Assembly: GCF_018688155.1 (NCBI RefSeq)
Contig: NZ_CP061312.1
Coordinates: forward strand, 992,001-1,056,000
Length of the DNA stretch: 64,000 bases
From: Polynucleobacter sp. AP-Sving-400A-A2
GTDB lineage: Bacteria > Pseudomonadota > Gammaproteobacteria > Burkholderiales > Burkholderiaceae
Reading direction: 5' to 3'
The notes below the pieces were generated by a model that ran no database searches, was not told the origin of the DNA, and saw nothing but the letters and a program-made list of their open reading frames with translations. Below, piece by piece: positions 48,229-58,204 of the stretch. Made by a program: the position numbers and the translations under genes. How positions within the stretch are numbered: position 1 is the stretch's first letter; the number at the start of each line of letters is the position of its first letter.

Positions 48229-49218
48229 ATGAATACAAAAATTATTCTGCGTAACAGGCCAAATCAAACCGTAACACAAGATAACTTTGAATGCATTGAC
48301 GCCGATATAGAGCCTCTCAGGAGCGGCCAAGTCCTGGTTCTAAATCAATGGCTTTCGCTTGACCCCTATGTGCGCGGCAGAATGAGTGAGCGCAAATCAT
48401 ATGCACCCTCAATGGCGCTTGGCGATGTTGTCATGGGCGAAGGCATTGGAATCGTCTTAGATTCACGGTCCGATCAATTTAAAGCGGGGGATAAGGTGAT
48501 TGGCATGCTGGGATGGCAAACCCATGCCGTCATGAATTGCGCTGCAATCAAGCTCATTCCTGAAATTCCATTTTCGGAAACCTGGCTTCTGGGAGCTGCA
48601 GGAATGCCGGGGATCACCGCCTGGATTGGAATGATGGATATTTGCAAGCCCCAAGCCAGTGAAACCATCCTCATTAGCTCTGCCGCAGGATCCGTAGGGA
48701 GTGTTGCCGGCCAACTTGCCAAACTACAGGGAGCTCATGTCATTGGAGTTGCAGGCTCTGAGGAAAAATGCGCTTATGTGCAGAATGTATTGGATTTTGA
48801 TCACTGCCTATCCTATAAACACAGTAATTTGGCTTACTACTTAAATAAGCATGCCCCCAATGGTATCGATGGGGTGTTTGAAAATGTCGGAGGTGCCTTA
48901 TTTGACAGTCTGATTCCTCAAATGAACCCCTTCTCCCGCATTGCCATCTGCGGACTGATTGCTGAAGGCCTTGAGGAGCGTCTCCACAGCATCAATCTGC
49001 GCACCTTACTAGCCAATCGCATGTTAATTCAGGGTTTTATCGTCTCTGATCACATGTCTCGCTGGCGGGAAATCCAAAAACAACTGATAGGTCTAATAGA
49101 CGAACAAAAGATCCAGGTCCATGAAAAAATCACTGAAAACCTACAAAACGCACCCCAGACCTTCATTGATCTGCTTGAGGGCAGGTGTTTGGGTAAACAA
49201 ATAATCAAGCTATCCTAA
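48229..49218 (+). CDS. NADP-dependent oxidoreductase, zinc-independent MDR family (CurA-like)
   Basis: The product belongs to the leukotriene-B4-dehydrogenase/CurA branch of medium-chain reductases, which reduce C=C bonds of enones. The family signature WLSLDPYVRGRM is at about 41-52, and the Rossmann loop is ISSAAGSVGSVAGQLAKLQGAHVIGVAGS (about 144-172). I start it at ATG 48229 (329 aa); a TTG at 48199 would add ten residues that do not match the family. The upstream region is AT-rich. Confidence 0.88.
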   Translation: MNTKIILRNRPNQTVTQDNFECIDADIEPLRSGQVLVLNQWLSLDPYVRGRMSERKSYAPSMALGDVVMGEGIGIVLDSRSDQFKAGDKVIGMLGWQTHAVMNCAAIKLIPEIPFSETWLLGAAGMPGITAWIGMMDICKPQASETILISSAAGSVGSVAGQLAKLQGAHVIGVAGSEEKCAYVQNVLDFDHCLSYKHSNLAYYLNKHAPNGIDGVFENVGGALFDSLIPQMNPFSRIAICGLIAEGLEERLHSINLRTLLANRMLIQGFIVSDHMSRWREIQKQLIGLIDEQKIQVHEKITENLQNAPQTFIDLLEGRCLGKQIIKLS

Positions 49219-49244
49219 GCGCTGGACATAATGAGAAAACATCC

Positions 49245-50480
49245 ATGACAGCGCAATCTAGCCCATCTAACATCCTCACGCTGAAGAATCTACTGATCTT
49301 TGGCGGGCTGATGGTGACTTTTTCCATGGGTATACGCCATGGATTTGGACTCTTTAACCTACCCATCACTTCCGCCAATGGTTGGGGTCGTGAAACTTTT
49401 GCTCTGACCATTGCCCTCCAGAATTTAATTTGGGGCGCTGTTCAACCTATTACTGGGGCATTGGCTGATCGTTACGGTGCACTCAAAATTATGATTGCTG
49501 GGGGTGCGCTGTATGCACTCGGTTTAGCCGGTATGGCGATCTCTACCGATGCTCTGAGTTTTGCATTTGCAGGTGGATTGCTAATCGGTCTTGCGCAAAC
49601 TGCAACCACCTATAGTGTGGTGTATGGCATCTTAGGTCGTAATGTTGCTCCTGAAAAAAGAGTCTGGGCAATGGGCATCACTGCAGCAGCTGGATCATTC
49701 GGACAATTTTTAATGATTCCAGTTGAGCAAGGCTTGCTGTCAAACTTTGGTGCCAATGATGCGCTACTCGTGTTAGCGCTCATGGCAAGCCTCATGATTC
49801 CGATTGCGTTTATGTTGCGTGAACCCAATGCTGCGAATATGCAGCAAGGTAGCAATCAAACTATCAAAGAAGCTTTAAAAGAGGCGATGGGTAACCCCAG
49901 CTTTAGATTGCTTACTTTGGGTTATTTTGTTTGCGGTTTTCAGGTGGTATTTATTGCAGTTCATTTAGCGCCTTACCTAAAAGATTTATCTAATATGTAT
50001 CCCGATGTTGGTGCCCCTTTTGTAGCAACTACCGCCCTTGCATTAATTGGACTATTTAATATTTTTGGAACCTATGGCGCCGGAATATTAGGTCAACGTT
50101 TTCCAAAGCGCTACCTCTTGTCAGGGATCTATATCAGCAGGTCTGTGGCGATCATCGCTTTTGTTTATCTGCCTCTGAGCCCAACTACTACCTATATCTT
50201 TGCAGCCATCATGGGCTTCTTGTGGCTCTCCACCATCCCATTAACCAATGCCATCGTTGCACAGATTTTTGGCGTGAAATACCTCTCTATGCTCTCGGGT
50301 CTCGTATTCTTCTCTCATCAGCTTGGCAGCTTCTGCGGAGCTTATTTTGGCGGCTACCTGTTTGATCGCACCGGCTCCTATCTGATCGTTTGGAATATTG
50401 CGATTGCCTTAGGTGTGTTTGCATTCTTAATTAATTTTCCAGTAAAAGAACGGGCAATTCATCGCCTTGCTACTGCTTAA
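49245..50480 (+). CDS. MFS transporter, monocarboxylate/OFA-like
   Basis: Twelve hydrophobic segments are spread over 411 residues. The N-terminal half starts with LLIFGGLMVTFSMGIRHGFGLF, and ALADRYGALKIMIAGG is the cytoplasmic loop 2-3 MFS motif (about 78-93). It resembles monocarboxylate and oxalate/formate-type porters, but the substrate is not readable. It is 26 bases downstream of the reductase gene and probably in its operon, and a 44-codon membrane-peptide gene follows after eight bases. Confidence 0.85.
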   Translation: MTAQSSPSNILTLKNLLIFGGLMVTFSMGIRHGFGLFNLPITSANGWGRETFALTIALQNLIWGAVQPITGALADRYGALKIMIAGGALYALGLAGMAISTDALSFAFAGGLLIGLAQTATTYSVVYGILGRNVAPEKRVWAMGITAAAGSFGQFLMIPVEQGLLSNFGANDALLVLALMASLMIPIAFMLREPNAANMQQGSNQTIKEALKEAMGNPSFRLLTLGYFVCGFQVVFIAVHLAPYLKDLSNMYPDVGAPFVATTALALIGLFNIFGTYGAGILGQRFPKRYLLSGIYISRSVAIIAFVYLPLSPTTTYIFAAIMGFLWLSTIPLTNAIVAQIFGVKYLSMLSGLVFFSHQLGSFCGAYFGGYLFDRTGSYLIVWNIAIALGVFAFLINFPVKERAIHRLATA

Positions 50481-50488
50481 TTTTTTTG

Positions 50489-50623
50489 ATGAGTATTTCT
50501 ATTTTGCGCTTCGTTTCATACGCTCTAGCAACAGTAGTGTTGGGAATTATTTTCTCCGCATACTTTGCACCAGAGTTAACGGTCGCAATTACCAATCAAG
50601 TGTGGGCACTGTGTGGTTGGTAA
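50489..50623 (+). CDS. Small hydrophobic membrane protein, 44 aa
   Basis: An ATG eight bases after the MFS stop opens a 44-codon frame: a short N-terminus, one hydrophobic segment (about 9-27: VSYALATVVLGIIFSAYFA), then ELTVAITNQVWALCGW. It has no Shine-Dalgarno sequence, so it may be read by coupling to the MFS gene. I do not recognise the family. The clean single-span pattern favours a real gene, but it is short. Confidence 0.5.
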   Translation: MSISILRFVSYALATVVLGIIFSAYFAPELTVAITNQVWALCGW

Positions 50624-50684
50624 TCAGTGGATAATGAAAGTTGTCCTATCATCTTTTTTATAAAACGTTTTACTTTTTTTCAAT

Positions 50685-50759
50685 CTTGCCGTAGCACAAT
50701 GGATAGTGCACATGCCTCCTAAGCGTGGGATACAGGTTCGATTCCTGTCGGCGGGACCA
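50685..50759 (+). tRNA. tRNA-Arg (anticodon CCT)
   Basis: The D-arm GCAC/GTGC, anticodon stem CATGC/GCGTG with loop CTCCTAA (anticodon CCT), T-arm ACAGG-TTCGATT-CCTGT and an encoded A-CCA are clear. The acceptor stem is CTTGCCG/CGGCGGG, with adjacent U-G wobbles at pairs 2-71 and 3-70, an unusual feature. It would read AGG codons. Confidence 0.9.
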
Positions 50760-50774
50760 CTTCGCAATCAGAAC

Positions 50775-50797
50775 TTATCCACAGCTTGTGTGGATAA
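50775..50797. promoter_or_regulatory. Inverted pair of perfect DnaA boxes
   Basis: TTATCCACA (50775-50783) and its exact inverse TGTGGATAA (50789-50797) flank GCTTG. Both equal the strongest E. coli DnaA box. A third site with one mismatch, AGTGGATAA, is at 50626-50634 and an AT-rich stretch follows to 50968. The palindrome could also fold as a hairpin, but no T-run follows it. Confidence 0.55.
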
Positions 50798-50896
50798 ATA
50801 CCCAAAAGTTTTCGTAAGTCTAAGATTTGTATAGAGTCACCTAGCTTGCTTAATTTATGAGCATTTACCTTTAACAAAAATATACGTAAATCGTTG

Positions 50897-50923
50897 TTGA
50901 CAATTCGAATTTATTTATAGATT
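50897..50923 (+). promoter_or_regulatory. Predicted promoter of the Nudix gene
   Basis: A perfect -35 TTGACA (50897-50902) is followed after 15 bases by TAGATT (50918-50923), giving a start about 40 bases before the ATG at 50969. The spacer is short; the surrounding AT-rich sequence offers other -10 choices. Confidence 0.4.
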
Positions 50924-50968
50924 TTTAGCCCAATCTTTGGTAATCAGAATTTCTCTTACACTTACAGC

Positions 50969-51820
50969 ATGCATAAGCTCAATACCAAGCTCACCAGCAG
51001 CACTGTCGCTGCACTAGAGGAATTACTCCAAAATACGGCAAGGCCAGCTCCGCCCGATTACTTACCCATCTATTTTTTAGGTGGCTACACAACTGGACAG
51101 GTTATTGGGCATATAAGCCCTGATTTCACGGCCTATTTACTCGAATTCTTAGTAAAAAACCCAATCCCTTATATAGAAATGGGCCACGATCGCCTGACTA
51201 TTCACCATGCAAGGCCTGTGGAGCTTTCTGAAAGCCTTTCGCAAATGGCTGATCGGATGCGCCAAGGTGGATTTATTCCAGGGTGGAGGAATGAGAATTT
51301 CGCTTGGATTGACCAAAATGGTCACGAATACTTCCGTTTAGAGCGCTCTGCCTTCCGTGCTTTTGGCTTTCGCAGCATGGCAACCCACATCAACGGCCAT
51401 ACCAAGGCGGGCAATCTATGGCTTGGGCGACGGAGCGAAACCAAATCTACTGACCCTGGTCGTCTTGATAACTTGGCCGCAGGCGGTGTTGGGGCAGATG
51501 AAACCCCTTGGGTAAATGCCCGCAGGGAGTTATGGGAAGAAGCGGGTGTACCACCCCAGATCTCCGATCAAATTGAGCCCGTGGGTCGCATCCACATGCG
51601 TCGCACTATCCCAGGACGGGGCTTTCATGATGAGCAGCTCTATGTTTACGACCTAGAACTGGCGGATAACTTTGTACCCACCAATCATGACGGTGAAGTG
51701 AGCGGTTTTATTGAAATCTCGCTTTCAGAGGCTGCAGCCCGTATTTTGGCTGATGAATTCACTAGCGATGCCGCTTTGGTTACAGCGGATTTCATTTTGC
51801 GTAATACCAGGACAGACTAA
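50969..51820 (+). CDS. Nudix hydrolase with N-terminal DUF4743 domain (Tnr3/YJR142W type)
   Basis: A DUF4743-type N-terminal half (about 1-125, with PIYFLGGYTTGQVIGHISPDF) precedes a Nudix domain whose box is exact: GGVGADE at about 171-177 and RRELWEEAGV at 184-193. Relatives in yeast and plants, and the N-terminal part of fission-yeast Tnr3, dephosphorylate toxic damaged thiamine diphosphates (oxo- and oxythiamine diphosphate). The neighbouring TPP riboswitch and thi operon strongly support a thiamine-repair role here. At 283 residues it is full length. It lies outside riboswitch control, 76 bases before the aptamer. Confidence 0.88.
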   Translation: MHKLNTKLTSSTVAALEELLQNTARPAPPDYLPIYFLGGYTTGQVIGHISPDFTAYLLEFLVKNPIPYIEMGHDRLTIHHARPVELSESLSQMADRMRQGGFIPGWRNENFAWIDQNGHEYFRLERSAFRAFGFRSMATHINGHTKAGNLWLGRRSETKSTDPGRLDNLAAGGVGADETPWVNARRELWEEAGVPPQISDQIEPVGRIHMRRTIPGRGFHDEQLYVYDLELADNFVPTNHDGEVSGFIEISLSEAAARILADEFTSDAALVTADFILRNTRTD

Positions 51821-51896
51821 ATCCATCCAATATCAATTTCAGCGCTTGATTTTGATCGCCCAGTTGAAAGGCATTTCGTGGTTAAATAAGACCTAA

Positions 51897-53981
<2,085 letters not shown>

Positions 53982-55133
53982 GTGAGTCACGTATTCTCAA
54001 ACGGCAAATACGCCATCGTTGGTGCCGGCCTCATGGGTCGGCTACTAGCGGTCGCGCTTGCTAAACGCGGCGCTCAGGTTGAGCTGTTTGAGAAAGGTGG
54101 TTCGGATGGCAACTTAGCGGCAGCTCGCATTGCGGCTGCTATGTTGGCTCCATTAGCAGAGTCTGCTATTACGGAAGATAACGTGGTGCGCATGGGTGTT
54201 CATAGTCTGCCGCGCTGGAAGCAACTCATCGATGAATTAGCCAAGCCAGTATTCTTTCAACAAGATGGCACTCTGATCTTATGGCATCGTCAAGATAGCA
54301 GTGATGCAGAGCGCTTTGCCTCCCATCTTGAAAGAAATTGTGATCACAATCAGGCGCTTTCAAAACCAATTCATTTGGATAGTCAGTCTCTTGCAGAAAT
54401 AGAGCCTGGTGTTGCTGAGCGCTTTACCCAAGGCCTCTATCTTCCCAATGAAGGCCAACTCGATAATCGCCAACTGCTCGAGGCTTTGTTAGTTGAGTTG
54501 ACTTTAATGAAGGTGCCTTGTCATTGGAGTCAAGCTGCCGATCCTGAGCAACTGCGCACTCATAAAAATGGTTTTGATTGGGTTATCGATTGTCGTGGGC
54601 TCGGTGCTAAAGTTTCTTGGGAGCATGCTGGTAACTCCGCTAGAGATTTACGAGGAGTGCGTGGTGAAGTGATTCGCTTACATGCCCCTGAAGTAAAGCT
54701 GCGTCGCCCGACTCGCTTAATTCATCCGCGCTATCCAATTTATATTGCCCCTAAAGAAGATGATGTCTACGTTGTTGGTGCAACTGAAATTGAATCTGAA
54801 GATCTCTCTCCAATGAGTGTGCGCTCCGCCCTGGAATTACTGAGCGCGGTGTATACCGTCCATAGCGGCTTTGCTGAAGCGCGTATTTTAGAAATGGCAA
54901 CGCAATGTCGCCCTACGCTCAAAGATAATTTGCCGGAGATTTCTGTTGATCGAAAACCAAATCAAGCTGGTCTGATGATGATTAATGGACTCTATCGACA
55001 TGGTTTTATGATCTCACCAGCGATCCTGGACTGTGCATTAGAAATATTAGATTGTGGCTCTTGCAGCATCGCAATCGACTTAGGTCTTCAGGTGACAGCT
55101 TCTGCTGATCAGGAGCTCAGCACATGCACATAA
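53982..55133 (+). CDS. thiO: Glycine oxidase ThiO-like FAD enzyme
   Basis: ThiO oxidises glycine to iminoacetate, which ThiG uses to build the thiazole. An N-terminal FAD Rossmann motif (YAIVGAGLMGRLLAVALAKRGAQVELFEKG, about 10-39) and a DAO-type substrate domain with the C-terminal LMMINGLYRHGFMISPAI are visible. At 383 residues it fits. The start is GTG directly after the thiC stop codon (TAAGTG), the only option before the FAD motif, so translation is coupled. It implies an aerobic, ThiO-based route rather than ThiH. Confidence 0.92.
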   Translation: MSHVFSNGKYAIVGAGLMGRLLAVALAKRGAQVELFEKGGSDGNLAAARIAAAMLAPLAESAITEDNVVRMGVHSLPRWKQLIDELAKPVFFQQDGTLILWHRQDSSDAERFASHLERNCDHNQALSKPIHLDSQSLAEIEPGVAERFTQGLYLPNEGQLDNRQLLEALLVELTLMKVPCHWSQAADPEQLRTHKNGFDWVIDCRGLGAKVSWEHAGNSARDLRGVRGEVIRLHAPEVKLRRPTRLIHPRYPIYIAPKEDDVYVVGATEIESEDLSPMSVRSALELLSAVYTVHSGFAEARILEMATQCRPTLKDNLPEISVDRKPNQAGLMMINGLYRHGFMISPAILDCALEILDCGSCSIAIDLGLQVTASADQELSTCT

Positions 55134-55321
55134 TGGTCAATCAAATTGCCAAAGAGGTTCCGGATCAATGCACGATTGATGATGTATTACTACTCATCGA
55201 TGCAAAGCCACCCTTTGCTGTTGCCGTTAATTATGAATTTGTACCCAAGACCAGGCATGCAGAAGAAGTGTTGCGTGAAGGCGATGAGATGGAAGTGATT
55301 GCACCAGTGACTGGCGGCTAA
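55124..55321 (+). CDS. thiS: Sulfur-carrier protein ThiS
   Basis: ThiS carries sulfur as a C-terminal thiocarboxylate for thiazole formation. The 65-residue beta-grasp protein ends in the required Gly-Gly (VIAPVTGG), with the family core FAVAVNYEFVPKTRHAEEVLREGDEMEV. AGGAG at 55111-55115 lies eight bases before ATG 55124, so that start is preferred over ATG 55133. It overlaps thiO by ten bases. The adenylating partner ThiF/MoeB is not in the window. Confidence 0.94.
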   Translation: MHIMVNQIAKEVPDQCTIDDVLLLIDAKPPFAVAVNYEFVPKTRHAEEVLREGDEMEVIAPVTGG

Positions 55322-55385
55322 TTTAGTAACGAACATATCAAGAAATTAATACAGATAAAAAGTAAGAAAAAAGTAATTGATCAAC

Positions 55386-56204
55386 ATGACTGCACCATTA
55401 CCAAACCCCTTAAATACAGCCGATCCTTTGGTGCTGTATGGCGAGACCTTTGCTAGTCGCCTATTGCTAGGAACCTCGCGCTATCCTTCACCACAGGTCT
55501 TAGAAAATGCAGTGAAGCAATCTAATCCTGGAATGATTACGGTCAGTCTGCGTCGGCAAGGGACATCAACTACAGAAGCGCACTCCGGCTTTTGGGATCT
55601 TTTAAAGAAAATGGCTGTGCCGGTTTTACCAAATACTGCAGGATGTCATAGTCCAAAAGAGGTAATTACTACCGCGCAGATGGCACGTGAGGTATTTGAG
55701 ACGAATTGGATTAAGTTAGAGCTCATCGGCGATGACTACACTTTGCAACCGGATACTTTACGTTTAGTTGCCACTGCGGAAACTTTGATCAATGATGGCT
55801 TCAAGGTCTTGCCTTATTGCACTGAAGATCTGATTTTGTGCCAACGCTTGGTGGATGTAGGATGCCAGGCAGTGATGCCATGGGCTGCTCCAATTGGTAC
55901 TGGTCAAGGCCCTTTAAATCCTTATGCATTAAAACTCTTACGTGATCGCTTAAAAGTTCCGCTACTAGTGGATGCTGGCCTAGGTCTACCTTCGCATGCA
56001 TGCAGTGTGATGGAGTGGGGTTTTGATGGTGTCTTACTCAACACGGCTGTTGCATTGGCTGATGACCCAGTGGCGATGGCTAAAGCATTTGCGATGTCAG
56101 TCGATGCTGGTCGCACTGCCTTCCTCTCTGGTGCCATGAAAGCCCAACAGTCTGCTCAAGCTAGTACGCCTTTAGTTGGCACGCCTTTTTGGCATCAAAG
56201 TTAA
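55386..56204 (+). CDS. thiG: Thiazole synthase ThiG
   Basis: ThiG assembles the thiazole phosphate from DXP, iminoacetate and ThiS-thiocarboxylate. The TIM-barrel motifs [16 protein letters not shown] (about 22-37), [18 protein letters not shown] with the Schiff-base lysine, and [31 protein letters not shown] and [14 protein letters not shown] are all present. I start at ATG 55386 (272 aa); TTG at 55377 would add three residues. The A-rich leader lacks a clear ribosome-binding site. Confidence 0.95.
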   Translation: MTAPLPNPLNTADPLVLYGETFASRLLLGTSRYPSPQVLENAVKQSNPGMITVSLRRQGTSTTEAHSGFWDLLKKMAVPVLPNTAGCHSPKEVITTAQMAREVFETNWIKLELIGDDYTLQPDTLRLVATAETLINDGFKVLPYCTEDLILCQRLVDVGCQAVMPWAAPIGTGQGPLNPYALKLLRDRLKVPLLVDAGLGLPSHACSVMEWGFDGVLLNTAVALADDPVAMAKAFAMSVDAGRTAFLSGAMKAQQSAQASTPLVGTPFWHQS

Positions 56205-56216
56205 AGAGTTGATGAG

Positions 56217-57143
56217 ATGAGCTTAGTACGCGACCTTGCAGATCAAATAGTTGCAGCCCATGTACAGGAAGATCTGCGCTTACCGATCCCAACGTACAGC
56301 ATGTCATCGCCCCCACCAAAAATTGATAATGAACATGCTGCCGATCACTATGAGCTAGCAGGTGCACTTGCATCGATTGAGATGGGCTTTATCGAATGTG
56401 ATGCCAAAGTATTGGGCAAGGCATGGTCACGCATGGCTCATCAAGATGGCGGCTTTAATCCATCCAAATGGCCCTCTAGGCCCGAGCATTTTGATTTACT
56501 CCCTTGGACGCGCAATATGAACCCCAATGCTTTTGCCGAGTGTCCTCAGCGCTTGGGTTTATATGCAGTCATGCCCGATGCTGATTGGGTAAAGCGCGCT
56601 ATTGAGGCCGAAGTGCCAACGGTACAACTGCGCCTCAAATCAGATGATCGTAGACTGATTCGTAAACAAATTGTGCAATCTGTTGAGGCAGTCAAAGGCA
56701 GCAAGACTTTGCTCTTTATTAACGACTTTTGGCAAGAAGCAATTGAAGCCGATGCCTACGGTGTTCATCTAGGGCAAGAAGATTTAGAAGTGGCAGACAT
56801 AGATGCGATTCGGTCTGCAGGCCTGCGCTTAGGTCTTAGTACTCACGGCTATGCTGAGATGGTTTATGCAGATCGTTTCTGCCCGAGTTATGTCGCCATG
56901 GGTGCAGTCTTTGCAACCAATCTGAAAAAGATGGCTACCGCTCCCCAAGGCTTGGGGCGTTTATATAAGTATGCTCAATTGATGAGCCACTATCCTTTAG
57001 TAGCTATTGGCGGCATTGATGAAAGTAGTATTCATGCGGTGGCACAGAGCGGTGTTGGCTCGGTTGCGGTTGTCAGGGCAATCAATGGATCTAGTGATCC
57101 AAAGGCAGCTGTGAAGCGACTGCAAGAACTCATGAAAACCTAA
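56217..57143 (+). CDS. thiE: Thiamine-phosphate synthase ThiE with an N-terminal extension
   Basis: ThiE joins HMP diphosphate and thiazole phosphate to thiamine phosphate. The catalytic barrel is the C-terminal 190 residues: LGLYAVMPD (about 117), VPTVQLRLK, INDFWQEAIEADAYGVHLGQ, LGLSTHGYAE, YVAMGAVFATNLKK and LVAIGGI. The first 110 residues, with WSRMAHQDGGFNPSKWPSRP, are an extension over the usual 210-residue enzyme and I cannot assign them a function. It closes the thiC-thiO-thiS-thiG-thiE operon, 12 bases after thiG. Confidence 0.9.
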   Translation: MSLVRDLADQIVAAHVQEDLRLPIPTYSMSSPPPKIDNEHAADHYELAGALASIEMGFIECDAKVLGKAWSRMAHQDGGFNPSKWPSRPEHFDLLPWTRNMNPNAFAECPQRLGLYAVMPDADWVKRAIEAEVPTVQLRLKSDDRRLIRKQIVQSVEAVKGSKTLLFINDFWQEAIEADAYGVHLGQEDLEVADIDAIRSAGLRLGLSTHGYAEMVYADRFCPSYVAMGAVFATNLKKMATAPQGLGRLYKYAQLMSHYPLVAIGGIDESSIHAVAQSGVGSVAVVRAINGSSDPKAAVKRLQELMKT

Positions 57144-57160
57144 TTCTGAATTCTTAATCT

Positions 57161-58045
57161 TTAATACTTGCCCTCTTCTTCTGGCAATGCAGTTGGGTAA
57201 AAATCATGCATGTGCCATAAAGGTCCTGGACCCTCACCAATACTTAAAAAGCGGCCTTTCTCGAGCCCCGCCTCAACATAAGAAATTGCTTTAGCAACTG
57301 CATGAGAAAGATCGTGACCATCTGCTAAATAAGTCGCGATAGCAGACGATAGTGAGCAGCCAGTGCCATGGGTGTTAAGCGTGTTAACACGGTAGTGCTT
57401 AAATTCTTTAGATTGAACCACCTCAAGCCCATCTTCAATAGTTCGCCACATCAGAAAATCTGTCAGCTGAGTATGGCTAGCATCCAGATGTCCACCTTTG
57501 ATCAAGACTGCCTGAGGACCCATATCCAGCAACTCTTGTGCTGCCACCTTGAAGTCATTAGCTCCTTGGATCTCACGACCCAATAACAAGCCCGCTTCTT
57601 CCATATTAGGAGTAATTAAGCTTGCCATTGGAAACAGCTCTTTAATCATGGCCTGAGCGGTATCGTCTCCACCAAGACTGGCGCCTGAAGTAGCTCTGAG
57701 TACAGGATCCAAGACGATTCTTTTAGCACCATGGCGCTTGAGAGCCGATGCCACAGTGCGAACGATTTCTGGGCTGGCCAACATGCCGATCTTCACAATA
57801 TCCACCCCAATATCCATAAATACTGCATCGATTTGAGCCTCAACCACATCAAGATCAATATCCTGAATACGAGTCACACCCAAAGTATTCTGTGCAGTAA
57901 TAGCCGTGATGACCGTCATTCCATATCCACCCAGGGCTGTAATGACTTTGAGGTCGGCCTGAATGCCTGCGCCACCACCACTATCGGAGCCGGCGATGGT
58001 CAATACTTTAGGGATCTGTACAGAACTGGGAGTAGATGTTTTCAT
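57161..58045 (-). CDS. thiD: HMP/HMP-phosphate kinase ThiD
   Basis: ThiD phosphorylates HMP and HMP phosphate in two steps for ThiE. Ribokinase-fold motifs are clear: VLTIAGSDSGGGAGIQADLK (about 14-33), NMEEAGLL and the anion-hole NTHGTGCSLSSAIA with catalytic Asp/Cys region near 225-238. At 294 residues it is slightly long. It is convergent with thiE (18-base gap) and not under the riboswitch seen here. Its start overlaps the tRNA-Asn promoter region on the opposite strand. Confidence 0.95.
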   Translation of the reverse strand: MKTSTPSSVQIPKVLTIAGSDSGGGAGIQADLKVITALGGYGMTVITAITAQNTLGVTRIQDIDLDVVEAQIDAVFMDIGVDIVKIGMLASPEIVRTVASALKRHGAKRIVLDPVLRATSGASLGGDDTAQAMIKELFPMASLITPNMEEAGLLLGREIQGANDFKVAAQELLDMGPQAVLIKGGHLDASHTQLTDFLMWRTIEDGLEVVQSKEFKHYRVNTLNTHGTGCSLSSAIATYLADGHDLSHAVAKAISYVEAGLEKGRFLSIGEGPGPLWHMHDFYPTALPEEEGKY

Positions 58046-58047
58046 CT

Positions 58048-58056
58048 TGCTATAAT
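58048..58056 (+). promoter_or_regulatory. Extended -10 promoter of tRNA-Asn
   Basis: TGC-TATAAT (58048-58056) is a perfect extended -10 element, 10 bases before the tRNA gene. No -35 hexamer is recognisable, as expected for extended -10 promoters. It lies three bases from the divergent thiD start codon. Confidence 0.65.
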
Positions 58057-58066
58057 ATCGGCTTAT

Positions 58067-58141
58067 TCCTCGATAGCTCAGCGGTAGAGCAGCAGACTGT
58101 TAATCTGTTGGTCCGTGGTTCGATCCCACGTCGAGGAGCCA
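58067..58141 (+). tRNA. tRNA-Asn (anticodon GTT)
   Basis: Acceptor TCCTCGA/TCGAGGA, D-arm GCTC...GAGC, anticodon loop CTGTTAA with anticodon GTT, T-arm CGTGG-TTCGATC-CCACG and encoded CCA at 58139-58141 fold without mismatch. Confidence 0.96.
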
Positions 58142-58150
58142 AATACAAGA

Positions 58151-58176
58151 AAACCACCTTTTTAGGTGGTTTTTTC
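58151..58176. terminator. Intrinsic terminator after tRNA-Asn
   Basis: AAACCACCT (58151-58159) and AGGTGGTTT (58164-58172) form a 9-bp stem with a TTTT loop, followed by a T-rich tail. It may also serve the convergent gene ending at 58205, since the minus strand is T-rich beyond the stem too. Confidence 0.88.
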
Positions 58177-58204
58177 TTAGGTGGTCGAGGTGAATCGATT
58201 GAAC

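Noticed and set aside
50685..50759. tRNA-Arg as an attachment site for an integrated element
   Set aside because: No integrase gene or duplicated tRNA 3' end was noticed, and downstream genes are core thiamine genes.
50775..50797. DnaA-box palindrome as the terminator of tRNA-Arg
   Set aside because: The hairpin is plausible, but no T-run follows and the sequence equals two perfect DnaA boxes, so a protein-binding site is the simpler reading.
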